Shown here piece by piece: positions 1-5,114 of a stretch of 6,686 nucleotides of DNA (position 1 is the first letter of the stretch; the number at the start of each line of letters is the position of its first letter). The notes under the pieces are model-generated. The model was not told the origin of the DNA and did no database searches. It saw nothing but the letters and a program-made list of their open reading frames with translations. The position numbers were made by a program, and so were the translations under genes. The stretch is from Verrucomicrobiota bacterium (GTDB taxonomy: Bacteria > Verrucomicrobiota > Verrucomicrobiia > Limisphaerales > JAGWYX01), in NCBI GenBank assembly GCA_018969165.1, contig JAGWYX010000220.1:1-6686 (forward strand). Reading direction: 5' to 3'.

Positions 1-1391
1 ACGATGTCAAGCGCATCACCAAACTGGATATCTTGCCGATGATCGCCTCCGAAAAGGCCATCATCGATAAAATCAACAACCTGGATTCGGGCAAGACCGG
101 CTCGATGGAGGACATCATCCAGGACGCCCAGAAACAGGCGGAGATGGAGACGGACGCCGAGAACCTGGAGATCACCAAGGAAACCGCCGAGGAACTCAAC
201 CTCGACCAATTGGCCGCTTCCAGCGAGGAAGCCCCCGTCATCAAGCTGGCCAACCTCATCCTGGTCCAAGCCATCAAAGACCGCGCCAGCGACATTCACA
301 TCGAGCCATTCGAGAAGATGGTCCGGCTGCGCTACCGCATCGACGGCGCCCTGATCGACGCCACCCCCCCGCCCAAGAACATGCAAATCCCGCTCATGTC
401 GCGCCTCAAGATCATGAGCAACCTGGACATCGCCGAACGCCGCCTGCCCCAGGACGGCCGCATGCGCGTGCGCGTCGGCGGCAAGGATATCGACCTGCGC
501 GTGTCGTTCCTGCCCACCGTGCACGGCGAGAAATGCGTCCTGCGCGTCCTGGACAAATCCAACCTCTCGGCCAGCATCGACAAGTTGGGTATGGACAAGG
601 AGACCTTCCGCCGCTTCAAAGGCGCGGTGGACGCCCCGCATGGCCTGCTCCTGGTCACCGGGCCGACGGGTTCGGGCAAGACCACCACGCTCTATTCCGC
701 CCTCAACGAACTCAACAACCCCGAGTTCAACATCGTCACCGTCGAAGACCCCGTCGAATTCCAAATCCCCGGCATCAACCAGGTCCCCGTCAAGAAGGAG
801 ATCGGCCTGACCTTTGCCTCGGCGCTGCGCTCGATCCTCCGCCAGGACCCCGACATCGTGATGATCGGCGAAATTCGCGACACCGAGACCGCCGAGATCG
901 CCGTCGAGGCCGCCCTGACCGGGCACCAGGTCCTCAGCACCATGCACTGCAACGACGCCGCGGGCGCCATCGCCCGCCTGGATGACATGGGGATCGCGCC
1001 CTTCCTGATCTCCTCGTCGGTGATCTTGTCGTGCGCCCAACGCCTGATGCGCCGGGTCTGCCCGGTCTGCAAGGAACCCTTGACCTATCCCCCCAAGATG
1101 TTCGAGGACCTGAACATCAACCCCGACAGCTTCCAGGGCGCGACCCTTTACCGCGGCCGCGGTTGCGAGCGGTGCAAGAATTCCGGCTACTCGGGCCGTT
1201 GCGCCATCATCGAGGTCATGTCCGTCAGTGACGAGATTCGCAAGCTGGTCATCCAGCGCGCCAGCGCGATGGAAATCAGCAAGATCGCCATCGAGCAAGG
1301 CATGAAGACCCTACGCTTCGTCGCCCTGGACAAGGCCCGCGAAGGGCTCACGACCCTCGAACAGGTCCTGGTCGTCACCGCCAGCCATTGA
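1..1391 (+). CDS. GspE/PilB-family type II secretion / type IV pilus assembly ATPase (5' partial)
   Basis: Cytoplasmic hexameric ATPase that powers assembly of a pseudopilus (type II secretion) or type IV pilus. The reading frame is open to the left edge (first full codon at 3), so the TTG at 33 is not a real start; about 100 N-terminal residues are probably missing, judged against the usual 550-570 aa. Numbering from the codon at 3, visible parts are the linker into the conserved ASDIHIEP segment, Walker A GPTGSGKT at about 220-227 (bases 660-683), the Walker B stretch DPDIVMIGEIRD (846-881, Glu about 290), the His box TGHQVLSTMH (918-947), and a zinc tetracysteine CPVC...CERC (Cys codons at 1059, 1068, 1164, 1173). 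PilT and GspE-like retraction ATPases lacking the Cys4 are thereby less likely. No PilC/GspF or pilin gene follows, so secretion and pilus roles cannot be separated here. The stop overlaps the next gene. Confidence 0.93.
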   Translation, partial: DVKRITKLDILPMIASEKAIIDKINNLDSGKTGSMEDIIQDAQKQAEMETDAENLEITKETAEELNLDQLAASSEEAPVIKLANLILVQAIKDRASDIHIEPFEKMVRLRYRIDGALIDATPPPKNMQIPLMSRLKIMSNLDIAERRLPQDGRMRVRVGGKDIDLRVSFLPTVHGEKCVLRVLDKSNLSASIDKLGMDKETFRRFKGAVDAPHGLLLVTGPTGSGKTTTLYSALNELNNPEFNIVTVEDPVEFQIPGINQVPVKKEIGLTFASALRSILRQDPDIVMIGEIRDTETAEIAVEAALTGHQVLSTMHCNDAAGAIARLDDMGIAPFLISSSVILSCAQRLMRRVCPVCKEPLTYPPKMFEDLNINPDSFQGATLYRGRGCERCKNSGYSGRCAIIEVMSVSDEIRKLVIQRASAMEISKIAIEQGMKTLRFVALDKAREGLTTLEQVLVVTASH

Positions 1392-2584
1392 CCGCGACCC
1401 GCGTCCTCTTCGTGGATCACGCCAGCCGGATTCTCGGTGGCGCGGAAATCAACCTCCTGGAACTGCTGGAAGCCTTCCCCGAGGCCCGGGAAAAAAAGAT
1501 CGCCTGCGCTTGCCCGCTGGCCAGTCCCCTGGGCCAGCGCCTCGCCCGGTTGGACTTGCCGGTCTTCGACTACCGCTTTGCCAACTCCCTCGATCAATTC
1601 CGGCTGGTTGGCCGTCGGACCGCGCTCCGCGCCGGCCTGGCCGGTTGGCTGGCTTTGCGCCAGGCACGCGGCCGCTTGGAGGCCGTGCTCGCCGAATTCC
1701 AACCCCGCGCCGTGGTCTCCTGCACCAACAAAGACCACTTCGCCGCCTCCGCCGCCTGTCAGCGTCGGGCCGTGCCTTCGGTCTGGTGGGTCAACGACGT
1801 GCTGTCGGCCGAGTTTTTCCCCCGCGTCGCCCTCCTGGCCTTTCAACGGCGGGCCCGCAAGGGGGCAACGCGGTTGGTCACCGTTTCCGAGTTCGCCCGC
1901 GCCGCCCTCCTGCGACTGGGCCTGCCGGCCCACCGAACCCAGACCATCCACAACGGCATCCCGCTTAAACGCTATCGTCGCACCGAGCCCGGCGGCCTGC
2001 GCGACTCGCTGGCCCTGCCGCCCCAGGAACCGTTGATTGGGATGATCGGCCGGTTCGCTCCCTGGAAAGGACAGGACTTCTTCCTTCAGCTCGCCGAGCG
2101 ATGGTCACGCCGCCAGGCGACCGGTCATTTTGTCCTGATTGGACAGGCGTTCAACGAGGACCAGGAGTTCGAGGCCGGCCTGCGCCGGGTCGTCCGGGAA
2201 AAAGCACTGGCCGCGCGCGTCCATTTCGTCCCATTCCAGGAGGCGATCGGTCCCGCCTTGAGTGATCTGACGGTGCTGGTTCACGCCTCGACCCGGCCCG
2301 AGCCTTTCGGGCGCGTCGTCATCGAAGCGATGGCGGTGGGCACACCGGTGATCGCCGCCCGCGCCGGGGGCGTCCTCGAGATTATCACTGACGGCCAGGA
2401 CGGCCTGCTGGCCGAACCCGGCAACCTGACGGCCTACGCCGCACAGTTGGAACGGCTGCTGGGCTCGCCGCAACTGGCCAACACGCTGGCGCGCGCCGGG
2501 CGAGCCACCGTCCGCCGCTCCTTCACCATCGAACGCGTCGTCCAGAACTTCGAGGAACTGCTGACCGCAGTCACCGCGCGGTAG
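1388..2584 (+). CDS. Glycosyltransferase family 4 (GT-B fold) protein
   Basis: A 398-aa retaining GT-B glycosyltransferase that would move a sugar from a nucleotide-sugar donor to a glycan or lipid-linked acceptor at the cytoplasmic face of the membrane; the actual sugar is not readable. The N-terminal Rossmann half opens with RVLFVDHA and a GGAEINL loop typical of acceptor-side GT4 domains. The C-terminal donor half starts near residue 215 (IGMIGRFAPWKGQD) and contains the GT4 E-x7-E motif EPFGRVVIE (E305/E313), followed by GTPVIAARAGGVLEII and DGLLAEPGN. No signal peptide or membrane span is seen. The TTG start at 1388 is chosen because it keeps the first beta strand intact and overlaps the upstream stop by four bases (TTGA), implying translational coupling to the ATPase; the next in-frame GTG (1412) would cut that strand. 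No Shine-Dalgarno is visible. A role in surface polysaccharide or pilin glycosylation is inference from the neighbour only. Confidence 0.9.
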   Translation: MTATRVLFVDHASRILGGAEINLLELLEAFPEAREKKIACACPLASPLGQRLARLDLPVFDYRFANSLDQFRLVGRRTALRAGLAGWLALRQARGRLEAVLAEFQPRAVVSCTNKDHFAASAACQRRAVPSVWWVNDVLSAEFFPRVALLAFQRRARKGATRLVTVSEFARAALLRLGLPAHRTQTIHNGIPLKRYRRTEPGGLRDSLALPPQEPLIGMIGRFAPWKGQDFFLQLAERWSRRQATGHFVLIGQAFNEDQEFEAGLRRVVREKALAARVHFVPFQEAIGPALSDLTVLVHASTRPEPFGRVVIEAMAVGTPVIAARAGGVLEIITDGQDGLLAEPGNLTAYAAQLERLLGSPQLANTLARAGRATVRRSFTIERVVQNFEELLTAVTAR

Positions 2585-2638
2585 GGCCGAGCAACCGCTC
2601 GGCCTGGCGGCGTGGCGGGGACGCCGCCGCCCTGCTCG
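2585..2638. repeat. Compact double-hairpin palindromic element after the glycosyltransferase
   Basis: Directly after the glycosyltransferase stop is a perfect 8-bp inverted repeat GGCCGAGC-AACC-GCTCGGCC (2585-2604). One base later comes a second, GGCGGCGT-7 nt-ACGCCGCC (2606-2628). CGAGCA (2588-2593) can alternatively pair with TGCTCG (2633-2638), enclosing the second hairpin. There is no T-run, so it is not a standard intrinsic terminator. It could end or attenuate transcription, protect the mRNA 3' end, or be a dispersed REP-like element. The palindromes are plain in the sequence; the role is unknown. Confidence 0.6.
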
Positions 2639-2670
2639 ATTCGTGGTCGCGCTCCGCGCGTTCATGGTGG

Positions 2671-2676
2671 TATCCT
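2671..2676 (+). promoter_or_regulatory. Candidate -10 box for cinA
   Basis: TATCCT lies 9 bases before the cinA GTG (TATAAT match 4/6). No good -35 hexamer is found at 16-18 bp spacing. If used, transcription would begin within a few bases of the start codon, giving an essentially leaderless mRNA. This is inference from one weak motif. Confidence 0.3.
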
Positions 2677-2685
2677 GCCTGCGCC

Positions 2686-3966
2686 GTGAACATTGAATTG
2701 ATCAACACCGGCACCGAACTGCTGCTCGGCGCTGTCCTGAATACCCACCAGCAATGGCTGGGCCGCCAACTCGCCGAACTCGGCCGACGGGTCACCCGCC
2801 AGGTCACCGTTCCCGATTCAGCGTCCGCCATTCGCCAGGCAGTGCAGGAGGCGCTCAGCCGCGCCGACCTGGTCCTGGTCACCGGCGGCCTGGGGCCGAC
2901 TTCCGACGACCTGACGCGCGAGGAGATCGCCGCGCTGCTCGGGCGGAAGCTCCAATCGGACGCCGGCATCGCGGCTCGCATCGAGGGCTTCTTCGCCGCG
3001 AGTCACCGGCCGATGCCGGATCAAGTCCGGGTGCAGGCGATGGTCCCCGAGGGCGCCACCGTCCTGACCAACGAGCATGGAACCGCCCCGGGGCTGGCGC
3101 TGCTCATCGAGCCGAATCCCTTTCGACCGGCTGGCGGGCGCAGCCTGTTGATCCTGCTGCCGGGGCCGCCGCGGGAACTGCGACCGATGTTCCAGAACCA
3201 GGTGCTGCGGTTGGTCGAGCAGATTTTCCCCGACGTGGAACCGTTCGCCACGCGCACCCTGAGAACGACGGGCTTGGGCGAGTCACGGGTCGAAGAACGG
3301 ATCAGCGTGCCGCTCCAGCCCCATCTGGCGGCCGGCCTGGAGGTCGGTTACTGTGCCCGTCCCGGCGAGGTGGATGTCCGTTTGATCGCGCGCGGCCCAG
3401 AGGCAAGCACGACGGTGAAGACGGCCGAACAAATCGTCCGGCAACAGCTCGGGTCTGCCATTTTCGGCGAGGGCCAAGAGACCCTCGAGGCCGTCGTTGT
3501 CCGCCGCTTGATCGAGCGCGGGCAAACGCTCGTCGTAGCGGAGTCCTGCACGGGGGGGCAGCTTGGCCACCGGGTGACGAACGTGCCGGGCGCCTCGGCG
3601 GTCTTCCGGGGCGGGGTGATCGCTTACAGCAACCAGACCAAGCTCCACTTATTAGGTGTCCAGGCGGGAACGCTGGCGACGCACGGGGCCGTCAGCGAAG
3701 CCACGGCCCGCGAGATGGCCGAAGGCGTCCGCCGGATTGGGTCGGCCGACTTCGCGCTGGCGATTACCGGGATTGCCGGGCCGGGCGGCGGGTCGGCCGA
3801 CAAACCGGTGGGCACGGCCTTCATCGGGCTGGCCTCGGCGGGGGCGACGCGGGTCGAGCGCCAGTGCAATCCTTACGACCGGGAAACGTTCAAGTGGGTC
3901 ACGTCGCAGCAGGCCCTGGACCTGCTGCGGCGCGCCTTGGGGGCGCAGGCGCGCGCCGGAAACTGA
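2686..3966 (+). CDS. cinA: CinA: competence/damage-inducible protein A, NMN deamidase (PncC) domain
   Basis: Full-length 426-aa CinA. The family couples a MoaB/MogA-like N-terminal domain (COG1058, associated with ADP-ribose pyrophosphatase activity) to a C-terminal PncC domain that deamidates nicotinamide mononucleotide to nicotinic acid mononucleotide in pyridine-nucleotide salvage; it is cytoplasmic. The N-terminal domain shows IELINTGTELLLG and VTGGLGPTSDD (about 65-75), then LLPGPPRELRPMF; a connecting domain follows. The C-terminal domain begins near 265 and carries AESCTGG (E286-G291), AYSNQTK (Y314, K319) and the GIAGPGGG loop, the conserved active-site segments of PncC. The GTG at 2686 is the only start that preserves the N-terminal beta strand. 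No Shine-Dalgarno precedes it; a possible -10 box sits 9 bases upstream. It stands alone, convergent with the ferredoxin gene, and no U-tract terminator is visible on its own strand. Despite the name, nothing here points to competence. Confidence 0.97.
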   Translation: MNIELINTGTELLLGAVLNTHQQWLGRQLAELGRRVTRQVTVPDSASAIRQAVQEALSRADLVLVTGGLGPTSDDLTREEIAALLGRKLQSDAGIAARIEGFFAASHRPMPDQVRVQAMVPEGATVLTNEHGTAPGLALLIEPNPFRPAGGRSLLILLPGPPRELRPMFQNQVLRLVEQIFPDVEPFATRTLRTTGLGESRVEERISVPLQPHLAAGLEVGYCARPGEVDVRLIARGPEASTTVKTAEQIVRQQLGSAIFGEGQETLEAVVVRRLIERGQTLVVAESCTGGQLGHRVTNVPGASAVFRGGVIAYSNQTKLHLLGVQAGTLATHGAVSEATAREMAEGVRRIGSADFALAITGIAGPGGGSADKPVGTAFIGLASAGATRVERQCNPYDRETFKWVTSQQALDLLRRALGAQARAGN

Positions 3967-4024
3967 CGCAAGACAAGCAGAGGCACGACAAAGTTGACCC
4001 GAGGTCTGAGGCGCGGGGCGCTGG

Positions 4025-4052
4025 AAAAAAGCCGCAGGCGACTGCCTGCGGC
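4025..4052 (-). terminator. Intrinsic terminator of the ferredoxin gene
   Basis: Read on the minus strand, a perfect 9-bp GC-rich stem (GCCGCAGGC, 4-base loop AGTC, GCCTGCGGC) is followed at once by six Ts (4030-4025). The stem begins 20 bases after the ferredoxin stop. On the plus strand no T-run follows the hairpin, so it should not act as an efficient intrinsic terminator for cinA. Confidence 0.88.
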
Positions 4053-4072
4053 GCAAAGCGCAAGCGGGCGGC

Positions 4073-4306
4073 TCAGGCCCCGTCGTCGCCGATGGCCTCC
4101 ACCGGGCAGCCTTCCTTGGCTTCCTTGCACTGGGCTTCTTCCTCGGGCGTGCCGGGTTGTTTGAACACGTAAGAATACCCCCCATCGTTGTTGCGGGTGA
4201 AATTCTCGGGTGCCGTTTCGCGGCAAAGATCGCAGTCAATGCACTGATTGTCCACGTAGTACTTGCCCGGCACGTTGTCGCCGTATTTATTCGCAATGTC
4301 AGCCAT
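4073..4306 (-). CDS. Small single-cluster [4Fe-4S] ferredoxin
   Basis: A 77-aa soluble acidic ferredoxin, a low-potential cytoplasmic electron carrier; its redox partners are not identifiable. Cluster ligands are C22, C25 and C28 (CIDCDLC) plus C67 in the EGCPVEAI motif, the arrangement of monocluster [4Fe-4S] ferredoxins (family Fer4_13/Fer4_15-like). All four ligands are cysteines, so no [3Fe-4S] substitution at the second position is indicated. An extra cysteine, C60, lies seven residues before C67. The opening NVPGKYYVDNQCIDCDLCRETAP resembles ferredoxins I associate with Verrucomicrobiota, from memory only. The ATG at 4306 is the sole sensible start; the leader lacks a clear Shine-Dalgarno. 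The gene is monocistronic, with a promoter at 4333-4361 and a strong terminator at 4025-4052. Confidence 0.93.
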   Translation of the reverse strand: MADIANKYGDNVPGKYYVDNQCIDCDLCRETAPENFTRNNDGGYSYVFKQPGTPEEEAQCKEAKEGCPVEAIGDDGA

Positions 4307-4320
4307 AAAGAAGTTTCACT

Positions 4321-4349
4321 TCAGCCGAGTACTTTATGCGGTCGGCTGA
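4321..4349. promoter_or_regulatory. Operator-like dyad around the ferredoxin -10 box
   Basis: TCAGCCGA (4321-4328) and TCGGCTGA (4342-4349) form a perfect 8-bp inverted repeat with a 13-base centre that contains the predicted -10 hexamer. With a start near 4326 only one arm would be transcribed, so a DNA-binding site fits better than an RNA hairpin. No known regulator motif is recognised. Confidence 0.4.
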
Positions 4350-4361
4350 GCCAAAGATCAA
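4333..4361 (-). promoter_or_regulatory. Sigma70-type promoter of the ferredoxin gene
   Basis: On the minus strand, TTGATC (4361-4356, 4/6 to TTGACA) and CATAAA (4338-4333, 4/6 to TATAAT) are separated by exactly 17 bases. Predicted transcription start is near 4326, giving a leader of about 20 bases. The -10 box lies inside an 8-bp dyad (4321-4349). A weaker alternative -10 (TATAAG) lies near 4424-4419. Confidence 0.55.
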
Positions 4362-4522
4362 GCCCCAACTGCACGATTTAAGCTGCGGGAGGGCGTCTGC
4401 GTGATCGAATAAATTCGCCTTATACGGCGTCGGAGGGCCTCTGGGCCGAAGGGCGGGGGCGGGGGCGCATCTCAGTTTCTCGCCGCCGCGCAAAAATGGC
4501 AGCCTCTGATCCGGTGCGCCTC

Positions 4523-4558
4523 GACGAACTTTTGTCGCACGTACGACAAAAGTTCGTC
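4523..4558. repeat. Perfect 15-bp inverted repeat with 6-base centre
   Basis: GACGAACTTTTGTCG (4523-4537) is exactly repeated in inverse as CGACAAAAGTTCGTC (4544-4558) around CACGTA. No T-run follows on the plus strand, and no gene on either strand runs into it, since both flanking genes point away. A terminator is therefore unlikely; an operator or a mobile palindromic element fits better. Function is unknown. Confidence 0.75.
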
Positions 4559-4581
4559 ATCACTCGACCACTGGGTTTCAG

Positions 4582-4641
4582 GCCGGCGAGACTCGGGCGC
4601 CGACGGCTCGGCCGTTCAACGGCCGAGAGCGCCGGCGAGAC
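4582..4641. repeat. Palindrome flanked by 11-bp direct repeats
   Basis: CTCGGCCGTT-C-AACGGCCGAG (4607-4627) is a perfect palindrome apart from its central base. GGCGC (4596-4600) and GCGCC (4629-4633) can extend the stem across an uneven bulge. GCCGGCGAGAC occurs at 4582-4592 and again at 4631-4641, bracketing it. This has the look of a small dispersed repeat unit, which is inference. Confidence 0.5.
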
Positions 4642-4772
4642 GGAAAGCCGCTGAAGCGATTCTCGAGGTCCAGGTTGGCGTGACACCCGGCTGAAGCGAG
4701 ACGATGGCGTCGAGGCTGGGCGTCGGCAAGGGTTGAGATGCACCCGAGGGGTGGTTGGCCGGGAAAAAGCGC

Positions 4773-4800
4773 TTGCAGACGGGCGGGGGCGTGGTTCAAT
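4773..4800 (+). promoter_or_regulatory. Candidate promoter for tRNA-Leu (and the lipoprotein gene)
   Basis: TTGCAG (4773-4778) and TTCAAT (4795-4800, 4/6 to TATAAT) are separated by 16 bases, placing the start near 4807, a few bases before the mature tRNA 5' end. The -35 match is weak; position relative to the tRNA is the main support. Confidence 0.45.
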
Positions 4801-4813
4801 AGAGGCAATGGGT

Positions 4814-4898
4814 GCGCTTATGGTGGAATTGGCAGACACGCTACTTTGAGGTGGTAGTGGCGAAAGCCGTGCAGGTTCAAGTCCTGCTAAGCGCACCA
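4814..4898 (+). tRNA. tRNA-Leu (anticodon GAG)
   Basis: An 85-base class II tRNA with an encoded CCA end. The acceptor stem is GCGCTTA (4814-4820) with TAAGCGC (4888-4894), discriminator A (4895), then CCA (4896-4898). The D arm pairs GTG (4823-4825) with CAC (4837-4839). The anticodon stem is CTACT/GGTAG with one T-G wobble, loop TTGAGGT (4846-4852) and anticodon GAG at 4848-4850, reading CUC and CUU. The long variable arm GGC-GAAA-GCC (4859-4868) and T stem GCAGG/CCTGC with TTCAAGT loop (4871-4887) are intact. All stems close, so it should be functional. A lipoprotein gene starts 12 bases downstream and is probably co-transcribed. Confidence 0.97.
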
Positions 4899-4910
4899 GA
4901 TTTTCCGCGC

Positions 4911-5114
4911 ATGAAACGGATTCTTTTGCTGACCCTGGGGTTGACCTGGTTGGCCTGCGGCTGCGCCCATTACGACATGATGCTGGTCAATGGCGACAAG
5001 CTCCGGGTCCGCGGCAAGCCCAAATTGAAAAACGGCTATTTCTACTACAAGGCCGGGTTCGGCAAGACCGAGCGTGTCCCGGCCGGGCGCGTGGTCGAGA
5101 TCAATGCGGAATAG
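4911..5114 (+). CDS. Small YgdI/YgdR-like (DUF903) lipoprotein
   Basis: A 67-aa predicted lipoprotein of unknown function. It opens with a short positive end (MKR), a hydrophobic segment (ILLLTLGLTWLA) and a Cys-rich cleavage region LACGCAHY; either C16 or C18 could be the lipidated cysteine, C18 having the preferred Gly before it. The mature part (YDMMLVNGDKLRVRGKPKL, then NGYFYYKAGFGKTERVPAGRVVEI) resembles the SH3-like YgdI/YgdR fold, where a NG(D/T) turn and a KP segment are typical. That assignment rests on pattern memory. ATG 4911 is chosen because earlier in-frame codons lie inside the tRNA; M23/M24 would lose the signal peptide. The 12-base gap after the tRNA CCA has no Shine-Dalgarno. 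The last 14 bases overlap the end of ribE on the opposite strand. Confidence 0.8.
   Translation: MKRILLLTLGLTWLACGCAHYDMMLVNGDKLRVRGKPKLKNGYFYYKAGFGKTERVPAGRVVEINAE

Larger units (their letters stand above)
4307..4813. other. Divergent intergenic region without a supported gene
   Basis: This 507-base stretch separates the minus-strand ferredoxin gene from the plus-strand tRNA-Leu. From left to right it holds a short GAAGT/ACTTC palindrome (4310-4322), the ferredoxin promoter and dyad, a run of five G-tracts (4435-4465), a perfect 15-bp inverted repeat (4523-4558), an 11-bp direct repeat (4582-4592 and 4631-4641) flanking a 21-bp palindrome (4607-4627), a 10-bp direct repeat GCTGAAGCGA (4650-4659 and 4690-4699), and a likely tRNA promoter. 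Open frames here are Ser/Pro/Arg-rich and extend across the tRNA, so I do not regard them as genes. A structured RNA cannot be ruled out, but no known family is recognised. Confidence 0.6.

Noticed and set aside
1187..1951. 254-codon minus-strand frame opposite the ATPase/glycosyltransferase junction
   Set aside because: It spans two well-supported genes on the other strand and has Gly/Gln-rich shadow composition.
4031..4052. Bidirectional terminator for cinA and the ferredoxin
   Set aside because: The A-run precedes the hairpin on the plus strand, and the sequence after it on that strand has no T-run, so only the minus-strand direction is supported.
2754..4172. 472-codon plus-strand frame overlapping cinA
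   Set aside because: It is an out-of-frame shadow of cinA, rich in Arg, Gly and Pro, with no domain; cinA is unmistakable in the other frame.
4523..4558. LexA-type SOS box in the 15-bp inverted repeat
   Set aside because: The arms contain CGAAC but not a symmetrical GAAC-N4-GTTC or TGTTC-N4-GAACA arrangement, and neither flanking gene is an SOS gene.
4420..4896. 158-codon minus-strand open frame across the tRNA and the intergenic region
   Set aside because: It begins in the tRNA complement (the LAGLEPARL-type artefact), is Ser/Pro/Arg-rich and shows no domain.
4812..4910. Plus-strand reading frame running through the tRNA into the lipoprotein gene
   Set aside because: Its first 33 codons are the tRNA-Leu sequence read as protein, a well-known artefact; the lipoprotein signal peptide starts at 4911.
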